In this document: piece by piece, positions 42,071 through 52,559 of the stretch
Position numbering within the stretch: the stretch's first letter is position 1
Layout: every line of letters begins with the position of its first letter
NCBI RefSeq assembly: GCF_004843725.1
Contig: NZ_CP039451.1
Coordinates: forward strand, 556,501-620,500
DNA: 64,000 nucleotides
From: Psychroserpens sp. NJDZ02
GTDB lineage: Bacteria > Bacteroidota > Bacteroidia > Flavobacteriales > Flavobacteriaceae
Direction: 5' to 3'
Translations under genes and position numbers: made by a program
Notes under the pieces: model-generated
The model's input: only the letters and a program-made list of their open reading frames with translations
The model's database searches: none
Told to the model about the DNA's origin: nothing

Positions 42071-45000
42071 ATGAAGCATCTTTCAACATATTTAATGATT
42101 TTACTATTCTCTACCACCTATTCTCAAACCAACAAGTATTCCAAACTTTGGACTCAAGTAGAAACGCACGAAATTAATGGTTTACCTAAAAGCGCACTTG
42201 AAGTTATTGCAGCGATAGAAACCAAAGCTATTGCTGAAAACGATACAGACCAACGTATAAAAGTTTTACTATTTAAAAGTAAATTTGCTTTATTATTAGA
42301 AGAAGATGCACAATTAAATATAGTCAACAGCTTTAAAGCCGAAATAGCTAAAAGTCAAGCACCAACTAAAAATGTGCTAGAAAATATGTTAGCTACTTTG
42401 TATTGGCAGTACTTTCAACAAAATAGATATCAGTTTTACAGACGGACTAAAACAGAAGACAAAGCAGACGCTATTGATTTTAGAACTTGGGATTTAGAAA
42501 CCTTATTCACCGAAATCCAAACACTTTATGACCACTCGTTACGCAATGGCTTAATTTTACAACAAACGGACATTAGCCAATTTAGTGCTATTATAGCCAA
42601 AGGGAAAGATTCTGAAGTTTACAGACCCACGTTATTTGATTTTTTAAATCATAATGCCTTAACCTTTTATAAAACACCTGAAAACCAAATCAAAAAACCA
42701 GCTTATAAATTTCTAATTGACAATGCGGACTATTTAGCGGACTCAAAAACCTTTTCTAGAACAACTATTACCTCTAAAGATTCGACGTCATTACAATTAC
42801 AAGCCTTAAAAATCTATCAGAATTTAATTAAATTTCATCTAAAAGATAAAAACCCATACGCTTTAACCGAAGTTAATATAGACCGTTTAGAGTATGTATA
42901 CAATCATGCGACTTTAAACAACAAAGAGACGATCTATTTAAACACACTTAAAGCTGCAGCTGAAAAATATAAAACACACCAAGTCTCTGCACTTTACAAT
43001 TTTAAAATAGCCACGCTATACAATGTACAAGGTAATGGTTATAATAAAGAAACTAATCCAGAGCTTCAATATAAAATCAAGGAAGCGTTAACATTAAGCA
43101 AACAAGTTATTACCACTTTTCCAGATAGTAAAGGTGCTAGTTTATGCAAAATTTTACAGTCACAAATACAGCAACCCTTATTAAATATTACTGCAGAACA
43201 GTTTGTGTCAATCAATACGCATTCGCGTTTTTTAATTAGTTATAAAAACATCCAAAATTTAAACTTTCAAGCTTTTAAACTAACTAGAAAACAACGTGAT
43301 GCTTATTCAAAACTGTACAAGGAAGACGAAAAAACAACATTTATTAGTAAACTTAAAGTTGAAAAAACATGGGAGTCAACTTTAAAAAGCGAATCCGATT
43401 ACCAACAACACACCACAGAAACTTTAGTCCCAAAATTAGATAATGGTCTATATTTGATTCTTGGAAAATCGAAGGACCTAAGAGACAACTTTTTCGCAAC
43501 CACATTAACACAAGTTACAGACATTGCTATTGTGGATTTTGAAGATCAAAATCAAGAATTCTACCAAGTTATTGATCGTAATAACGGACAACCTTTAGCA
43601 AATATCAAAGTAGATATTGAACATACCAGCCGTAATGACGTCTTAAAAACCACAAGTCAAACAACAAATGCAGAAGGTCTTATTACATTGAACAAAAGCA
43701 CAAATTACAACCGTAACAATGTTAACTTTACTATTAAGACCAAATCAGACACTGCTTATTTTGGCAATTATTATATTAATAATTACTACAAAAACCACGC
43801 TAATAACGATGCCAATTATCAAGCTTTTATTTTTACAGACCGCAGTATTTACAGACCGTCACAACCCGTTTATTTTAAAGCCATCGCTTTAAAAAATAAA
43901 AACAATAAAACCGAAGTTATTACTAATAAAAAAGTTACCGTTGTATTATACAATGTTAATGGCGAAAAAGTAAGTGATCTAGACCTTGTAACTAATGATT
44001 TTGGTTCGATTTCTGGGGAATTTATTTTACCAAACGATGGACTGACTGGTAATTATAGCATTACTATTAGTGATAATAAGATTTATGGAAACACTAGTAT
44101 TTCTGTTGAAGAATATAAGCGTCCTAAATTCGAAACTAAGTTCAATCCCATTACCGAAACTATAAAGGTTAACGATAGTATTACTGTAACAGGAGAAGCT
44201 ATCGCATTTGCTGGAAGTAAAATTACGGATGCCAAAGTAATCTATCGTGTGGTTAGAAACGTACAATACCCTGCATGGTACAGATGGTATAGACCAAATT
44301 ACAATAGTGACGCGCAAGAAATAACACATGGAGAAACGACTACAGATGCCAATGGGAATTATGATATCGTTTTTAAAGCAATACCTGATGAAAAAGTAGA
44401 CCAATCAGGCTTACCTGTTTTTAGTTATGAAGTCACTGCAGATGTCACAGATATTAACGGAGAAACGAGAAGCACCTCAACTATTGTAAAAGTGGGATAC
44501 CATGCTTTAACAGCCTCTATTGGTATTAGTCCCGTTATTGATAAATCTAAAAAAGATAATCAAATTACTATTACAACACAAAATCTAAATGGTCAATTTG
44601 TAGCGGCAAAAGGAACGTTAAAAATTTATAAATTACAAGCTCCAAGCACGGTCCTAAGAACACGTCCTTGGACAGCCCCAGATTATCCTGGTTTTACAGA
44701 AGCTGCTTTTAAAAACTATTTTCCGCATGACGCTTACACGAATGAAGACAATCTCGAAAATTGGACAAAAGGGGACTTAGTATTAAGTAAAACCTTTGAT
44801 ACCGAAAAATCTAAAACTATTGATTTAAAAAATATTAAAAAATGGTTATCGGGTGCTTATTTTATTGAGCTAAACACAAAAGACAAGTTTGGCCAAGACG
44901 TAAAAGATGAAGTTAAAACAACCTTATATGCTGATAAAGACAAAACGTTAGCAGACCAGCAATTATTATCTGTAACTACTGACAAAACCAATTATCAGAT

Positions 45001-48000
45001 TGGTGATAACCTGATACTAACTTTAGCCAGTGCTGCCAAAAACACAACTGTTACTGTTAGTGTAGAGCGTGAGTTTCAAATCAAAAAAAATTATGTTATT
45101 CAATTAAATAACAATAAAAAGACCATAAGTATTCCTATTGAAAAAAACGATTTAGGAGGTTTTGGGATTCATTACAGTACAGCAGCTTTTAATAGCTATG
45201 AAGGTGGTAGTATGACTATAAATGTACCCTATCCTAAAACAGAATTAGAAATTGAAAGCTTAACTTTTAGAGATAAACTAAAACCAGGGACAGATGAAAC
45301 TTGGTGTTTTAAAATAAAAGGCGCTAAAGGCGAAAAAATAGCATCCGAAGTATTAGCTAGTATGTACGATGCGTCTTTAGACCAATTCAAACCACACAAC
45401 TGGAACTACTCCAACTTTACACCAAGAAGTTACTACGCATCTTACAGACATGGTAATGGTAATAGTTTTGCAACCACCGCTTTTAACATTACTAATCCTT
45501 ATTATTTTGAGCGTTATATTAACTTAAAAAGTTTTGATCAATTTAATTGGTTTGGCTTTACCATTAATAATAACCGTTGGGTCTACAATCAGTATTTAAA
45601 TAAACTGAGAATTGATCGCGTTGTAACGTCTTATGATAGTACAATTAAAAAAGGATTTGTGGCAGGAACTGTTAACGACGAAAATGGAACACCTCTTCCT
45701 AGTGCTACAATACAAGTAAAAGGAACAGATACAGGAACAAGTACTGACTTTGATGGAAAGTACGTCATTAAAGTAAAACAAGGCGATATATTAATTTTTA
45801 ATTATGTCGGTTATTCAGTTATCGAAAAAACTGTTGGGTCTGACAATGTTATTAATATATCTCTTAATCCAGATAATGCTTTAGAGGAAGTTGTAGTGAC
45901 TGGGTATGGCTCTACATTAAAAAGGAAATCTTCTAGAATGTTGAGTGCCCCCCCAGCGGTAATGGAGTCAGAAGACGCAATGATGGAGGCAGACAACAAG
46001 CTTGAAGGTCGAGCATCCGGTTTAAGTATTACAAATGGAAATGGTAAATCTGTAAAAGATGAATTTATTAAAATCCGAGGCGCTGCAAGTATAAATGGTA
46101 ACAACACCCCTCTATACGTAATCGATGGTGTGATTTTTAATGGAGATGTTTCTAATTTAAATACAGACGATATACTACAAATGTCAATCCTAAAAGGAAC
46201 AGAAGCAAGCGCTTTATACGGAAGCAAAGGTGCTAACGGAGTGGTAATAATCACCACAAAAAATGGAGCAAAAGAAGAGTTTTCTGATGTAAAAGCAAGA
46301 ACCAATTTACAAGAAACTGCCTTTTTCTTTCCGCAATTAGCCACAGATACAGAGGGCAATGTATCGTTTAACTTTACAACTCCTGAAGCTTTGACTAGAT
46401 GGAATCTTAATTTGTTTGCCCATGATAAGCAAGGTAATTATGCTAAAAAAACTTTGCAAACAGTCACACAAAAAGACTTGATGGTCTTACCTAATGTGCC
46501 ACGTTTTTTACGTCAAGGGGATCAAATTCAGATTAGCACTAAAATTTCTAATCTTAGTACAAAAGATTTAAGTGGTACGGCAGTGCTTCAGTTATTTGAT
46601 GCATTGACCGGGAAATCTATAGATTCGGAATTAGCCAATGCTTTAAATCAGCAATCCTTTTCCGCGAAAGCGAAAGGCAACACACAAGTCACATGGACGC
46701 TATCTATCCCGGATAACGTGAGTGCTGTACAGTATAAAATATTAGCCAAATCCGGCGATTTTAGTGATGGCGAACAAAATGCTTTACCAGTTTTAACTAA
46801 CCGCATGTTAGTAACAGAAACCCTACCCATGTGGATTAGAAGTAACGAAAGTAGAACCTTTACTTTAGATAAATTAAAGACAAACACGTCTACTACTTTA
46901 AAGCACCACAAATTAACGTTGGAAATGACTAATAATCCGGCTTGGTATGCAGTACAAGCGTTACCCTACTTAATGGAATATCCATATGAATGTAACGAAC
47001 AGACGTTTAGTAGATTTTACGCGAATGCTTTAGCTAGTCATATTGTAAATAGCAATCCCCGTATTAAAGAGGTGTTTAGCCAATGGAAAAACACAGATGC
47101 GTTATTAAGTAACCTTGAAAAAAATCAAGAATTAAAATCTATTTTAATTCAGGAAACACCATGGTTACGCGATGCACAGTCAGAAACGGAACAGAAAAAA
47201 CGTATTGCTTTATTATTCGATTTAAATAAAATGAATAATGAATTAACACGCGCCAAGAAAAAACTACGTAACAACCAAATGAGCAATGGGGGTTGGTCTT
47301 GGTTTGGAGACTACCGCGTTAACCGTTACATCACACAACATATTATTACAGGTTTTGGTCATCTTAAAAAACTAAATGTGGTTAGCGATAAAGATGAAGA
47401 CATTACTGATATGGTTGAAAATGCTTTAAAATATTTAGATGCGGCATTTGAAAAAGAATATAACGACTTAGCAAAGTATACTAACAAAATAGATTATACC
47501 AAAGATCATTTAAATTATACGCAGTTACATTATTTATACATGCGAAGCTTTTTCCCGGAATATAAATTAACTAAAAAGCAAGAAGACATACACCAATATT
47601 ACTTGTCTCAGATTAGAAACTACTGGTTAAAACGCCCTTTATATGCTAAAGGAATGATGGCTTTAATTATGAATAGAAACGAAGACAAAACAACATCTAA
47701 TGCCATTTTAAAGTCTGTTAAAGAGAATAGTATTACGTCTGACGAGTTAGGTATGTATTGGAAAGAAAACACCAACTCGTATTATTGGTATCAAGCCTCT
47801 ATTGAAACACAAGCGTTGATGATTGAAGCGTTTGCGGAAATAGACCTTATTAGTACTGATGTCAAACTAAGTACTATCGAAACGCAAGCAGAACAAACAA
47901 AAACCATTGATAATCTTAAGATCTGGTTACTTAAAAATAAGCAGACCAACCGATGGAAAACAACTAAAGCCACTACCGATGCAGTTTATGCTTTACTATT

Positions 48001-48673
48001 ACAAGGTAATGATTGGTTAAGTGTTACTGATATGGTAGATGTGGTTTTAGGTGGTAAAAAAATAACACCTACTACTTTAGAAAATGTAAAAGTTGAAGCT
48101 GGTACTGGTTACTACAAAACGTCTTGGTCCGGAGCTGAAATTACACCAAAAATGGCAGATGTCAAACTGACTAAAAAAGGAGACGGTATTGCTTGGGGAA
48201 GTTTATACTGGCAATATTTTGAAGATTTAGATAAAATAACGCCTGCTGAAACGCCTTTAAAACTGAAAAAGCAATTGTATTTAAAAACCAACACGGATAC
48301 TGGTGAGGTTATTACTGCAATCACTAAAGACACCAAACTTAAGGTTGGCGATTTAATAAGAGTCCGTATAGAATTGCGAAGCGATCGCGCTATGGAATTT
48401 GTACATATGAAAGATATGCGCGCTGCAGGATTAGAACCGGTAAATGTATTAAGTAAATACAAGTATCAAGATGGTTTAGGGTATTACGAAGCTACTAAGG
48501 ATGCTTCAACTAACTTCTTTTTTGACTATTTACCAAAAGGTATTTATGTCTTTGAATATGATTTACGTGTTAACAATGCTGGTAATATGAGTAATGGTAT
48601 TACAACCATACAAAGTATGTATGCACCAGAATTTAGCAGTCATAGTGAAGGTGTGCGTATTGAAGTAGAGTAA
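42071..48673 (+). CDS. Alpha-2-macroglobulin family protein with inserted SusC-type plug
   Basis: A 2200-aa exported protein that normally traps attacking proteases. After a signal peptide and about 480 residues of helical region come MG domains (MG2 near 585-675: FTDRSIYRPSQPVYFKAIAL). The core A2M domain is near 1417-1500 (FFPQLATDTEGNVSFNFTTP). The thioester motif CNEQ lies near 1637, followed by the alpha/alpha thioester domain and a receptor-like end. At about 1193-1400 there is a foreign block: a carboxypeptidase-D-like domain (GTVNDENGTPLPSATIQVKG), the link EEVVVTGYG and a TonB-receptor plug (PLYVIDGVIFNG, ILKGTEASALYGSKGANGVV), without a barrel. The block takes the position of the bait region. 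Confidence 0.88.
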   Translation: MKHLSTYLMILLFSTTYSQTNKYSKLWTQVETHEINGLPKSALEVIAAIETKAIAENDTDQRIKVLLFKSKFALLLEEDAQLNIVNSFKAEIAKSQAPTKNVLENMLATLYWQYFQQNRYQFYRRTKTEDKADAIDFRTWDLETLFTEIQTLYDHSLRNGLILQQTDISQFSAIIAKGKDSEVYRPTLFDFLNHNALTFYKTPENQIKKPAYKFLIDNADYLADSKTFSRTTITSKDSTSLQLQALKIYQNLIKFHLKDKNPYALTEVNIDRLEYVYNHATLNNKETIYLNTLKAAAEKYKTHQVSALYNFKIATLYNVQGNGYNKETNPELQYKIKEALTLSKQVITTFPDSKGASLCKILQSQIQQPLLNITAEQFVSINTHSRFLISYKNIQNLNFQAFKLTRKQRDAYSKLYKEDEKTTFISKLKVEKTWESTLKSESDYQQHTTETLVPKLDNGLYLILGKSKDLRDNFFATTLTQVTDIAIVDFEDQNQEFYQVIDRNNGQPLANIKVDIEHTSRNDVLKTTSQTTNAEGLITLNKSTNYNRNNVNFTIKTKSDTAYFGNYYINNYYKNHANNDANYQAFIFTDRSIYRPSQPVYFKAIALKNKNNKTEVITNKKVTVVLYNVNGEKVSDLDLVTNDFGSISGEFILPNDGLTGNYSITISDNKIYGNTSISVEEYKRPKFETKFNPITETIKVNDSITVTGEAIAFAGSKITDAKVIYRVVRNVQYPAWYRWYRPNYNSDAQEITHGETTTDANGNYDIVFKAIPDEKVDQSGLPVFSYEVTADVTDINGETRSTSTIVKVGYHALTASIGISPVIDKSKKDNQITITTQNLNGQFVAAKGTLKIYKLQAPSTVLRTRPWTAPDYPGFTEAAFKNYFPHDAYTNEDNLENWTKGDLVLSKTFDTEKSKTIDLKNIKKWLSGAYFIELNTKDKFGQDVKDEVKTTLYADKDKTLADQQLLSVTTDKTNYQIGDNLILTLASAAKNTTVTVSVEREFQIKKNYVIQLNNNKKTISIPIEKNDLGGFGIHYSTAAFNSYEGGSMTINVPYPKTELEIESLTFRDKLKPGTDETWCFKIKGAKGEKIASEVLASMYDASLDQFKPHNWNYSNFTPRSYYASYRHGNGNSFATTAFNITNPYYFERYINLKSFDQFNWFGFTINNNRWVYNQYLNKLRIDRVVTSYDSTIKKGFVAGTVNDENGTPLPSATIQVKGTDTGTSTDFDGKYVIKVKQGDILIFNYVGYSVIEKTVGSDNVINISLNPDNALEEVVVTGYGSTLKRKSSRMLSAPPAVMESEDAMMEADNKLEGRASGLSITNGNGKSVKDEFIKIRGAASINGNNTPLYVIDGVIFNGDVSNLNTDDILQMSILKGTEASALYGSKGANGVVIITTKNGAKEEFSDVKARTNLQETAFFFPQLATDTEGNVSFNFTTPEALTRWNLNLFAHDKQGNYAKKTLQTVTQKDLMVLPNVPRFLRQGDQIQISTKISNLSTKDLSGTAVLQLFDALTGKSIDSELANALNQQSFSAKAKGNTQVTWTLSIPDNVSAVQYKILAKSGDFSDGEQNALPVLTNRMLVTETLPMWIRSNESRTFTLDKLKTNTSTTLKHHKLTLEMTNNPAWYAVQALPYLMEYPYECNEQTFSRFYANALASHIVNSNPRIKEVFSQWKNTDALLSNLEKNQELKSILIQETPWLRDAQSETEQKKRIALLFDLNKMNNELTRAKKKLRNNQMSNGGWSWFGDYRVNRYITQHIITGFGHLKKLNVVSDKDEDITDMVENALKYLDAAFEKEYNDLAKYTNKIDYTKDHLNYTQLHYLYMRSFFPEYKLTKKQEDIHQYYLSQIRNYWLKRPLYAKGMMALIMNRNEDKTTSNAILKSVKENSITSDELGMYWKENTNSYYWYQASIETQALMIEAFAEIDLISTDVKLSTIETQAEQTKTIDNLKIWLLKNKQTNRWKTTKATTDAVYALLLQGNDWLSVTDMVDVVLGGKKITPTTLENVKVEAGTGYYKTSWSGAEITPKMADVKLTKKGDGIAWGSLYWQYFEDLDKITPAETPLKLKKQLYLKTNTDTGEVITAITKDTKLKVGDLIRVRIELRSDRAMEFVHMKDMRAAGLEPVNVLSKYKYQDGLGYYEATKDASTNFFFDYLPKGIYVFEYDLRVNNAGNMSNGITTIQSMYAPEFSSHSEGVRIEVE

Positions 48674-48684
48674 TTAATACGTCA

Positions 48685-49413
48685 TCAAAAACTTAACTGA
48701 TCTTTAAATATATAGGACTGTCTTCTTGAGATTTCAATTTCTTCTCCAGAATTCAGTTCTATTTTTAGTTTCCCATTAAACCAAGAGACTACTTTTTTAA
48801 CATGATTAATATTAATAATCTGTTGTCTGTTAGCTCTAAAGAAAATATCTGAAGGCAGTTTCTCTTCAATTTGAGCAAGTGATTTATAAATTAATGGTTT
48901 GTTACCTTCAAAAAAGACTCGGGTGTAATTACCAACAATTTCGAATAAAGAAATGTCTTGCACTTTTACCAACCAACATTTTTCGCCATCCTTGATAAAA
49001 ATCTTTTTATCTAAACTCAAACCCGCTTCTTTGGTTTCTGTTTTTGGAGCGTCATGACTTTGTTCCAAGACTTTTGTTATTGTTGCAGAAAAGCGTTTTT
49101 GATTGATGGGTTTTAATAAATAATCAAACGCATTATACTCAAACGACTTAATAGCATATTGGTCAAAAGCGGTTGTAAAAATAGTAGTTGGTACTTCGTC
49201 TAACATTTCTAAAAGCTCAAACCCGTCTTTTTCCGGCATATTAATGTCTAAAAAAAGTAAGTCTGGATTAATTTCATTTATAAGCTTAAACCCCTCGTCT
49301 ACGTTTTCAGCTTCGCCAATAAGCTCAATTTCTTTATGTGCTTTTAAAAGCTCTTTTAATTCGTTTCTAGCCAATCTAGAATCTTCAACAATAACTGCTT
49401 TTAATATTTTCAT
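48685..49413 (-). CDS. LytTR-family response regulator
   Basis: A 242-aa regulator. The receiver domain has phospho-acceptor Asp56 (LLFLDINMP) and Lys in LLKPI. A LytTR DNA-binding domain occupies about 135-240 (ISLFEIVGNYTRVFF, FFRANRQQIININHV, SRRQSYIFKD). It overlaps the kinase gene by 4 bp (ATGA), so the two are translationally coupled. Direct repeats with 21-bp spacing upstream of nearby genes fit LytTR binding sites. Confidence 0.95.
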   Translation of the reverse strand: MKILKAVIVEDSRLARNELKELLKAHKEIELIGEAENVDEGFKLINEINPDLLFLDINMPEKDGFELLEMLDEVPTTIFTTAFDQYAIKSFEYNAFDYLLKPINQKRFSATITKVLEQSHDAPKTETKEAGLSLDKKIFIKDGEKCWLVKVQDISLFEIVGNYTRVFFEGNKPLIYKSLAQIEEKLPSDIFFRANRQQIININHVKKVVSWFNGKLKIELNSGEEIEISRRQSYIFKDQLSF

Positions 49414-50474
49414 AATAATGGCATTTTAATAGTGGCAACCACTTGGTTATCTATTTCGTTTAAAGAAAATGTCGCCTTTTTATCATACAATAATTCCAAA
49501 CGTCTTTTAATATTTTTTAAACCTAATTTGGTTGAGTCTTCGTGGGTTTGTAATGTCCCAGAATTAGATACCTCAATTTGCAATTGGTTATCCTTTATAG
49601 TTGTAGATAAACATACTTGTCCTCCTTTTTTTAAATTTGAAATACCATGCTTAAGTGCATTTTCTACCAACATCTGAATAATCATTGGTGGGATTTGCTT
49701 ATTTAAAGAAGCCTCGTCAATATTAGTTGTAAACTGCAAACGATCTTCAAACTGAATTTTAGAAATTTCGATATAACTTTCTACCATCTCTAGTTCGTCT
49801 TCTAACAAGATGGCATTTTCTTCACTTTTGGTTAATGAATACCTTAAGGTTTCAGACAAATTGGTTAGCATATTTCTTGCTCTATCAACATCTTCTAACA
49901 TTAATCCACGAATATTATTTAAGCTATTAAACATAAAATGTGGGTTAATTTGACCTTTTAAAGTATTAAGCTGAGATTCTTTTAAACTAGTCTCCAATTC
50001 CAAACGTTTTTCTCTTGTTATATTAAGCTGCATTAATCCTTTGATAGCGACATAAAATACAGTCCAAACCATAAAGTAAATACCGTAATTTAAAAACAAA
50101 ATAATATGATTTTTTAAACTTTGAGAAGCATGATTTAAAACATCTACCCGATCATACAAAAAAGTATAAGTCAACCTGATATAAATGGTATACGACAGGA
50201 TTAAAAGTGCACTAGCTAAAAACAAAAGCCCCATAATTTTAAAACCATCGATTACTTTTAGCGCATCAAATTCTAAATATTTATTTATAAATTTTTTAAG
50301 CAAATGTGTTATTAAGATAGATAAAATTGCTAGTGCTACAAAATCTAAGAGTAATTGCCAGATCTCTAATTTAAATTCGTTACCTGAAATCCAATAAGAG
50401 AAAGCAGCAACTCCGCTTAATAAAGACCAGATTATGACTTGCAGTGACCAGTAGTAAATTGCTTTAGTTTTCAT
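49410..50474 (-). CDS. LytS-type sensor histidine kinase
   Basis: A 354-aa kinase of the His_kinase/HATPase family paired with LytTR regulators. Four membrane helices (about 5-150) precede the H-box QINPHFMFNSLNNIRGL. The ATPase domain shows MIIQMLVENALKHGI and LGLKNIKRRLELLY. It has no periplasmic sensor domain, so it probably senses the membrane or a small partner. The upstream small protein (50474-50890) overlaps its ATG by one base and may be that partner. Confidence 0.93.
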   Translation of the reverse strand: MKTKAIYYWSLQVIIWSLLSGVAAFSYWISGNEFKLEIWQLLLDFVALAILSILITHLLKKFINKYLEFDALKVIDGFKIMGLLFLASALLILSYTIYIRLTYTFLYDRVDVLNHASQSLKNHIILFLNYGIYFMVWTVFYVAIKGLMQLNITREKRLELETSLKESQLNTLKGQINPHFMFNSLNNIRGLMLEDVDRARNMLTNLSETLRYSLTKSEENAILLEDELEMVESYIEISKIQFEDRLQFTTNIDEASLNKQIPPMIIQMLVENALKHGISNLKKGGQVCLSTTIKDNQLQIEVSNSGTLQTHEDSTKLGLKNIKRRLELLYDKKATFSLNEIDNQVVATIKMPLL

Positions 50475-50890
50475 TAATTTTCTATTAGGTTACAGTTATC
50501 TATTATAAAACGCTGGTCTTGACCATTAAAATTTTTAACTATAAATTGAAAGTTATAATCTTCACATATACGCGCTTTAACTAAGAGTCTAATTACTTCC
50601 AATTTTAAATCGGATATAGAAGGATAATCACAGTTTGACAATATAAACATGAAAGCATTGGTATGTTTTTTCATTTTTTCTTGATCAACAAGCATTGATT
50701 CTTTTAATTGTAACTGTATACTTTCAACTATTGTACACTTACATTGCTTTTTAATCGTGTTTTCAATTATGGCAGAGGTATAACCTTTACCCATACCCAA
50801 AGTAAAGATACCTGCAAAAAAGAGTCCCAATAAAAATAGAGCAAATACAGTGATTAAGAGAAATACGCGTTTAGAATTTATTTTCTTCAT
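50474..50890 (-). CDS. Small membrane-anchored protein of the LytTR operon
   Basis: A 138-aa protein with one N-terminal helix (residues 9-31) and a soluble domain with several cysteines (QCKC, SNCDYP, ARICEDY, DNCNL). No family is recognised. Its stop overlaps the kinase start by one base, so it is the first gene of the operon and a candidate signal-sensing or accessory protein. Confidence 0.65.
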   Translation of the reverse strand: MKKINSKRVFLLITVFALFLLGLFFAGIFTLGMGKGYTSAIIENTIKKQCKCTIVESIQLQLKESMLVDQEKMKKHTNAFMFILSNCDYPSISDLKLEVIRLLVKARICEDYNFQFIVKNFNGQDQRFIIDNCNLIEN

Positions 50891-50942
50891 TAACTTTACA
50901 ACTTATCATATTAAGCAATCGTAATATATTACTATTCTACTA

Positions 50943-51440
50943 CTACTGAAACTTATTTTTTAATGTAATTTCCAATAATTCTATATTACTATCTACTTTC
51001 TTAAAAGCTAAAAAACCTAAAAAGGAAACTAAAGCTAAACTAATTATGCAAACTGAAATCACAACAGTTATAGACGCATATCTTAATGCAAAAGGCACCA
51101 AAGTTACCATGTAGAAAGCCATAACAGGCATTTCATATTTTTCACGTTTTAATATGTATTGTTTAAATTTTAAAACACTACTATTTAAAGAGGTTTGTGT
51201 ATATGATTTTTGTTTTATATTATTTGTTTGCAAATATTTAATGGTATAAATTATTTGTGCCAATGCCCCCAATAGTAATGGGATTGCCTGCTCTAAATTA
51301 TTTCGAGATATAAAAGCAGCCCCTACTGAGAATACAGCTAAAATTATAGAAGATACTTCTGCCATTTTTGAGCCATTTAATAATGCTTTGAAATTTTTTA
51401 ATTGGTCTTGAAAAAGGTCTGTTGTTGTTATTGTTGTCAT
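50943..51440 (-). CDS. Small membrane protein, tandem paralog A
   Basis: A 165-aa protein with two pairs of membrane helices (SSIILAVFSVGAAFIS, AIPLLLGALAQIIYTI; AFYMVTLVPFALRY, ITVVISVCIISLALVSFLGF) separated by a basic loop. It is about 35-40% similar by eye to the next gene (51778-52293), and the flanking upstream DNA is repeated too, so the pair came from a tandem duplication. Function is unknown. A LytTR-type site lies 175 bp upstream. Confidence 0.65.
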   Translation of the reverse strand: MTTITTTDLFQDQLKNFKALLNGSKMAEVSSIILAVFSVGAAFISRNNLEQAIPLLLGALAQIIYTIKYLQTNNIKQKSYTQTSLNSSVLKFKQYILKREKYEMPVMAFYMVTLVPFALRYASITVVISVCIISLALVSFLGFLAFKKVDSNIELLEITLKNKFQ

Positions 51441-51615
51441 GGTGTATTGGTTTTAGGTTAATTACTGGTTTTAATTTAAAACGACTTCAATGATTAATTG
51501 AACGACTGCTTTTACTAAATTGATCATAACATTGTTGTTTTTGATTGATAATTACTGCTCGTTTTGTATTGATGGTATAAAAATACAACCACATTAGGTA
51601 TTTAAAAGTGATAAT

Positions 51616-51647
51616 ATGACGAGTGGTAAATAGATTATGCTAAACGG
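51616..51647. promoter_or_regulatory. Probable LytTR binding site 1
   Basis: ATGACGAGTGG and ATGCTAAACGG are direct repeats with a 21-bp period (two helical turns). This is the form of LytTR-family sites. It lies upstream of paralog A. Confidence 0.6.
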
Positions 51648-51668
51648 AAATAGGACGTTTTTAGTCAT

Positions 51669-51705
51669 AAAAAAACCTTTTAAGATTACTCTTAAAAGGT
51701 TTTTT
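51669..51705 (-). terminator. Terminator of paralog B
   Basis: AAAAAACCTTTTAAG and CTTAAAAGGTTTTTT form a near-perfect stem around ATTA(CT), with U-tracts on both strands. It lies about 75 bp after the paralog B stop and is copied at 52525-52559. Confidence 0.8.
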
Positions 51706-51777
51706 ACTAACTAAATGGATTGGTTGGTTTTAGTTGTTTCTGTGCTTAATATTTTCTCTATTTACCGTAATATGTAA

Positions 51778-52293
51778 TTATATAAAATTTTCTAGTTCTT
51801 TACTCATAGTCATTTCTAGCTCTAAAATCTCTTTATCTGATTTTTTATAAGCTAAGTTACCTAAAAAGCCAACAACAGCTATATAAAGAACAACACCTAA
51901 AATACCATAGACATTTGAACTAAAATAAGTCGCTGAAAAAGGAATTAGAGTTAACATCCAAAAAGCAATAAAATACATTTCATATTTTTTACGTCTAGAC
52001 ATATAAGTCTTAAGTTTTGTAATACTTGCCAATAAGAACATTTGTGTATAGGATTTTTGTCTTATATCTTTTAGAGACATAAATTTATCTATAAAAAAGA
52101 TTATAGCTAAAGCCCCCATTAATAATAGCATTACAGATAGGTTATTATCTCTAGATTTAAATGCTAACGCTAATGAAATAGTTACCAAAACAATTGATGA
52201 TAGTTTTGCCAGTTTAGCTCCTATAAGTAGCTTTTTAAATTTTGATAATTGTTGTTTAAATGTGTCTGTTCTGTTTGTTTTTGATGTTGTCAT
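51778..52293 (-). CDS. Small membrane protein, tandem paralog B
   Basis: A 171-aa four-helix membrane protein, sister of 50943-51440. It shares the start (TFKQQLSKFKKLLIGAKLAK versus QDQLKNFKALLNGSKMAE), the KQKSYTQ-type loop and a C-terminal LEITLKN/LEMTMSK. Its upstream 300 bp are nearly identical to those of paralog A and include a LytTR-type site and a terminator copy. Function is unknown; it is probably a target of the adjacent two-component system. Confidence 0.65.
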   Translation of the reverse strand: MTTSKTNRTDTFKQQLSKFKKLLIGAKLAKLSSIVLVTISLALAFKSRDNNLSVMLLLMGALAIIFFIDKFMSLKDIRQKSYTQMFLLASITKLKTYMSRRKKYEMYFIAFWMLTLIPFSATYFSSNVYGILGVVLYIAVVGFLGNLAYKKSDKEILELEMTMSKELENFI

Positions 52294-52468
52294 GGTGTAT
52301 TGATTTTTGGTTAATTATTGGTTTTAATTTAAAACGACGTCAATGATTAATTGAACGACTGCTTTTACTAAATTGATCATAACACTGTTGTTTTTGATTG
52401 ATAATTACTACTCGCTTTGTATTGATAGTATAAATATACAGCCACATTAGGCATTTAAAAGTGATAAT

Positions 52469-52500
52469 ATGACGAGTGGTAAATAGATTATGCTAAACGG
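52469..52500. promoter_or_regulatory. Probable LytTR binding site 2
   Basis: The same two repeats as site 1 (ATGACGAGTGG, ATGCTAAACGG, period 21 bp), about 175 bp upstream of paralog B. Part of the duplicated segment. Confidence 0.6.
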
Positions 52501-52524
52501 AAACAAAAGGTTTTAAGTCATAAA

Positions 52525-52559
52525 AAAACCTTTTAAGATTACGCTTAAAAGGCTTTTTA
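52525..52559 (-). terminator. Terminator of the S9 peptidase gene
   Basis: AAAAACCTTTTAAG and CGCTTAAAAGGCTTTTT form the stem. This is the second copy of the hairpin at 51669-51705. It lies about 45 bp after the peptidase stop. Confidence 0.8.

Noticed and set aside
45811..46359. 182-codon minus-strand ORF inside the alpha-2-macroglobulin gene
   Set aside because: It is the antisense shadow of the plug-domain coding region; no signal peptide, domain or start context on that strand.
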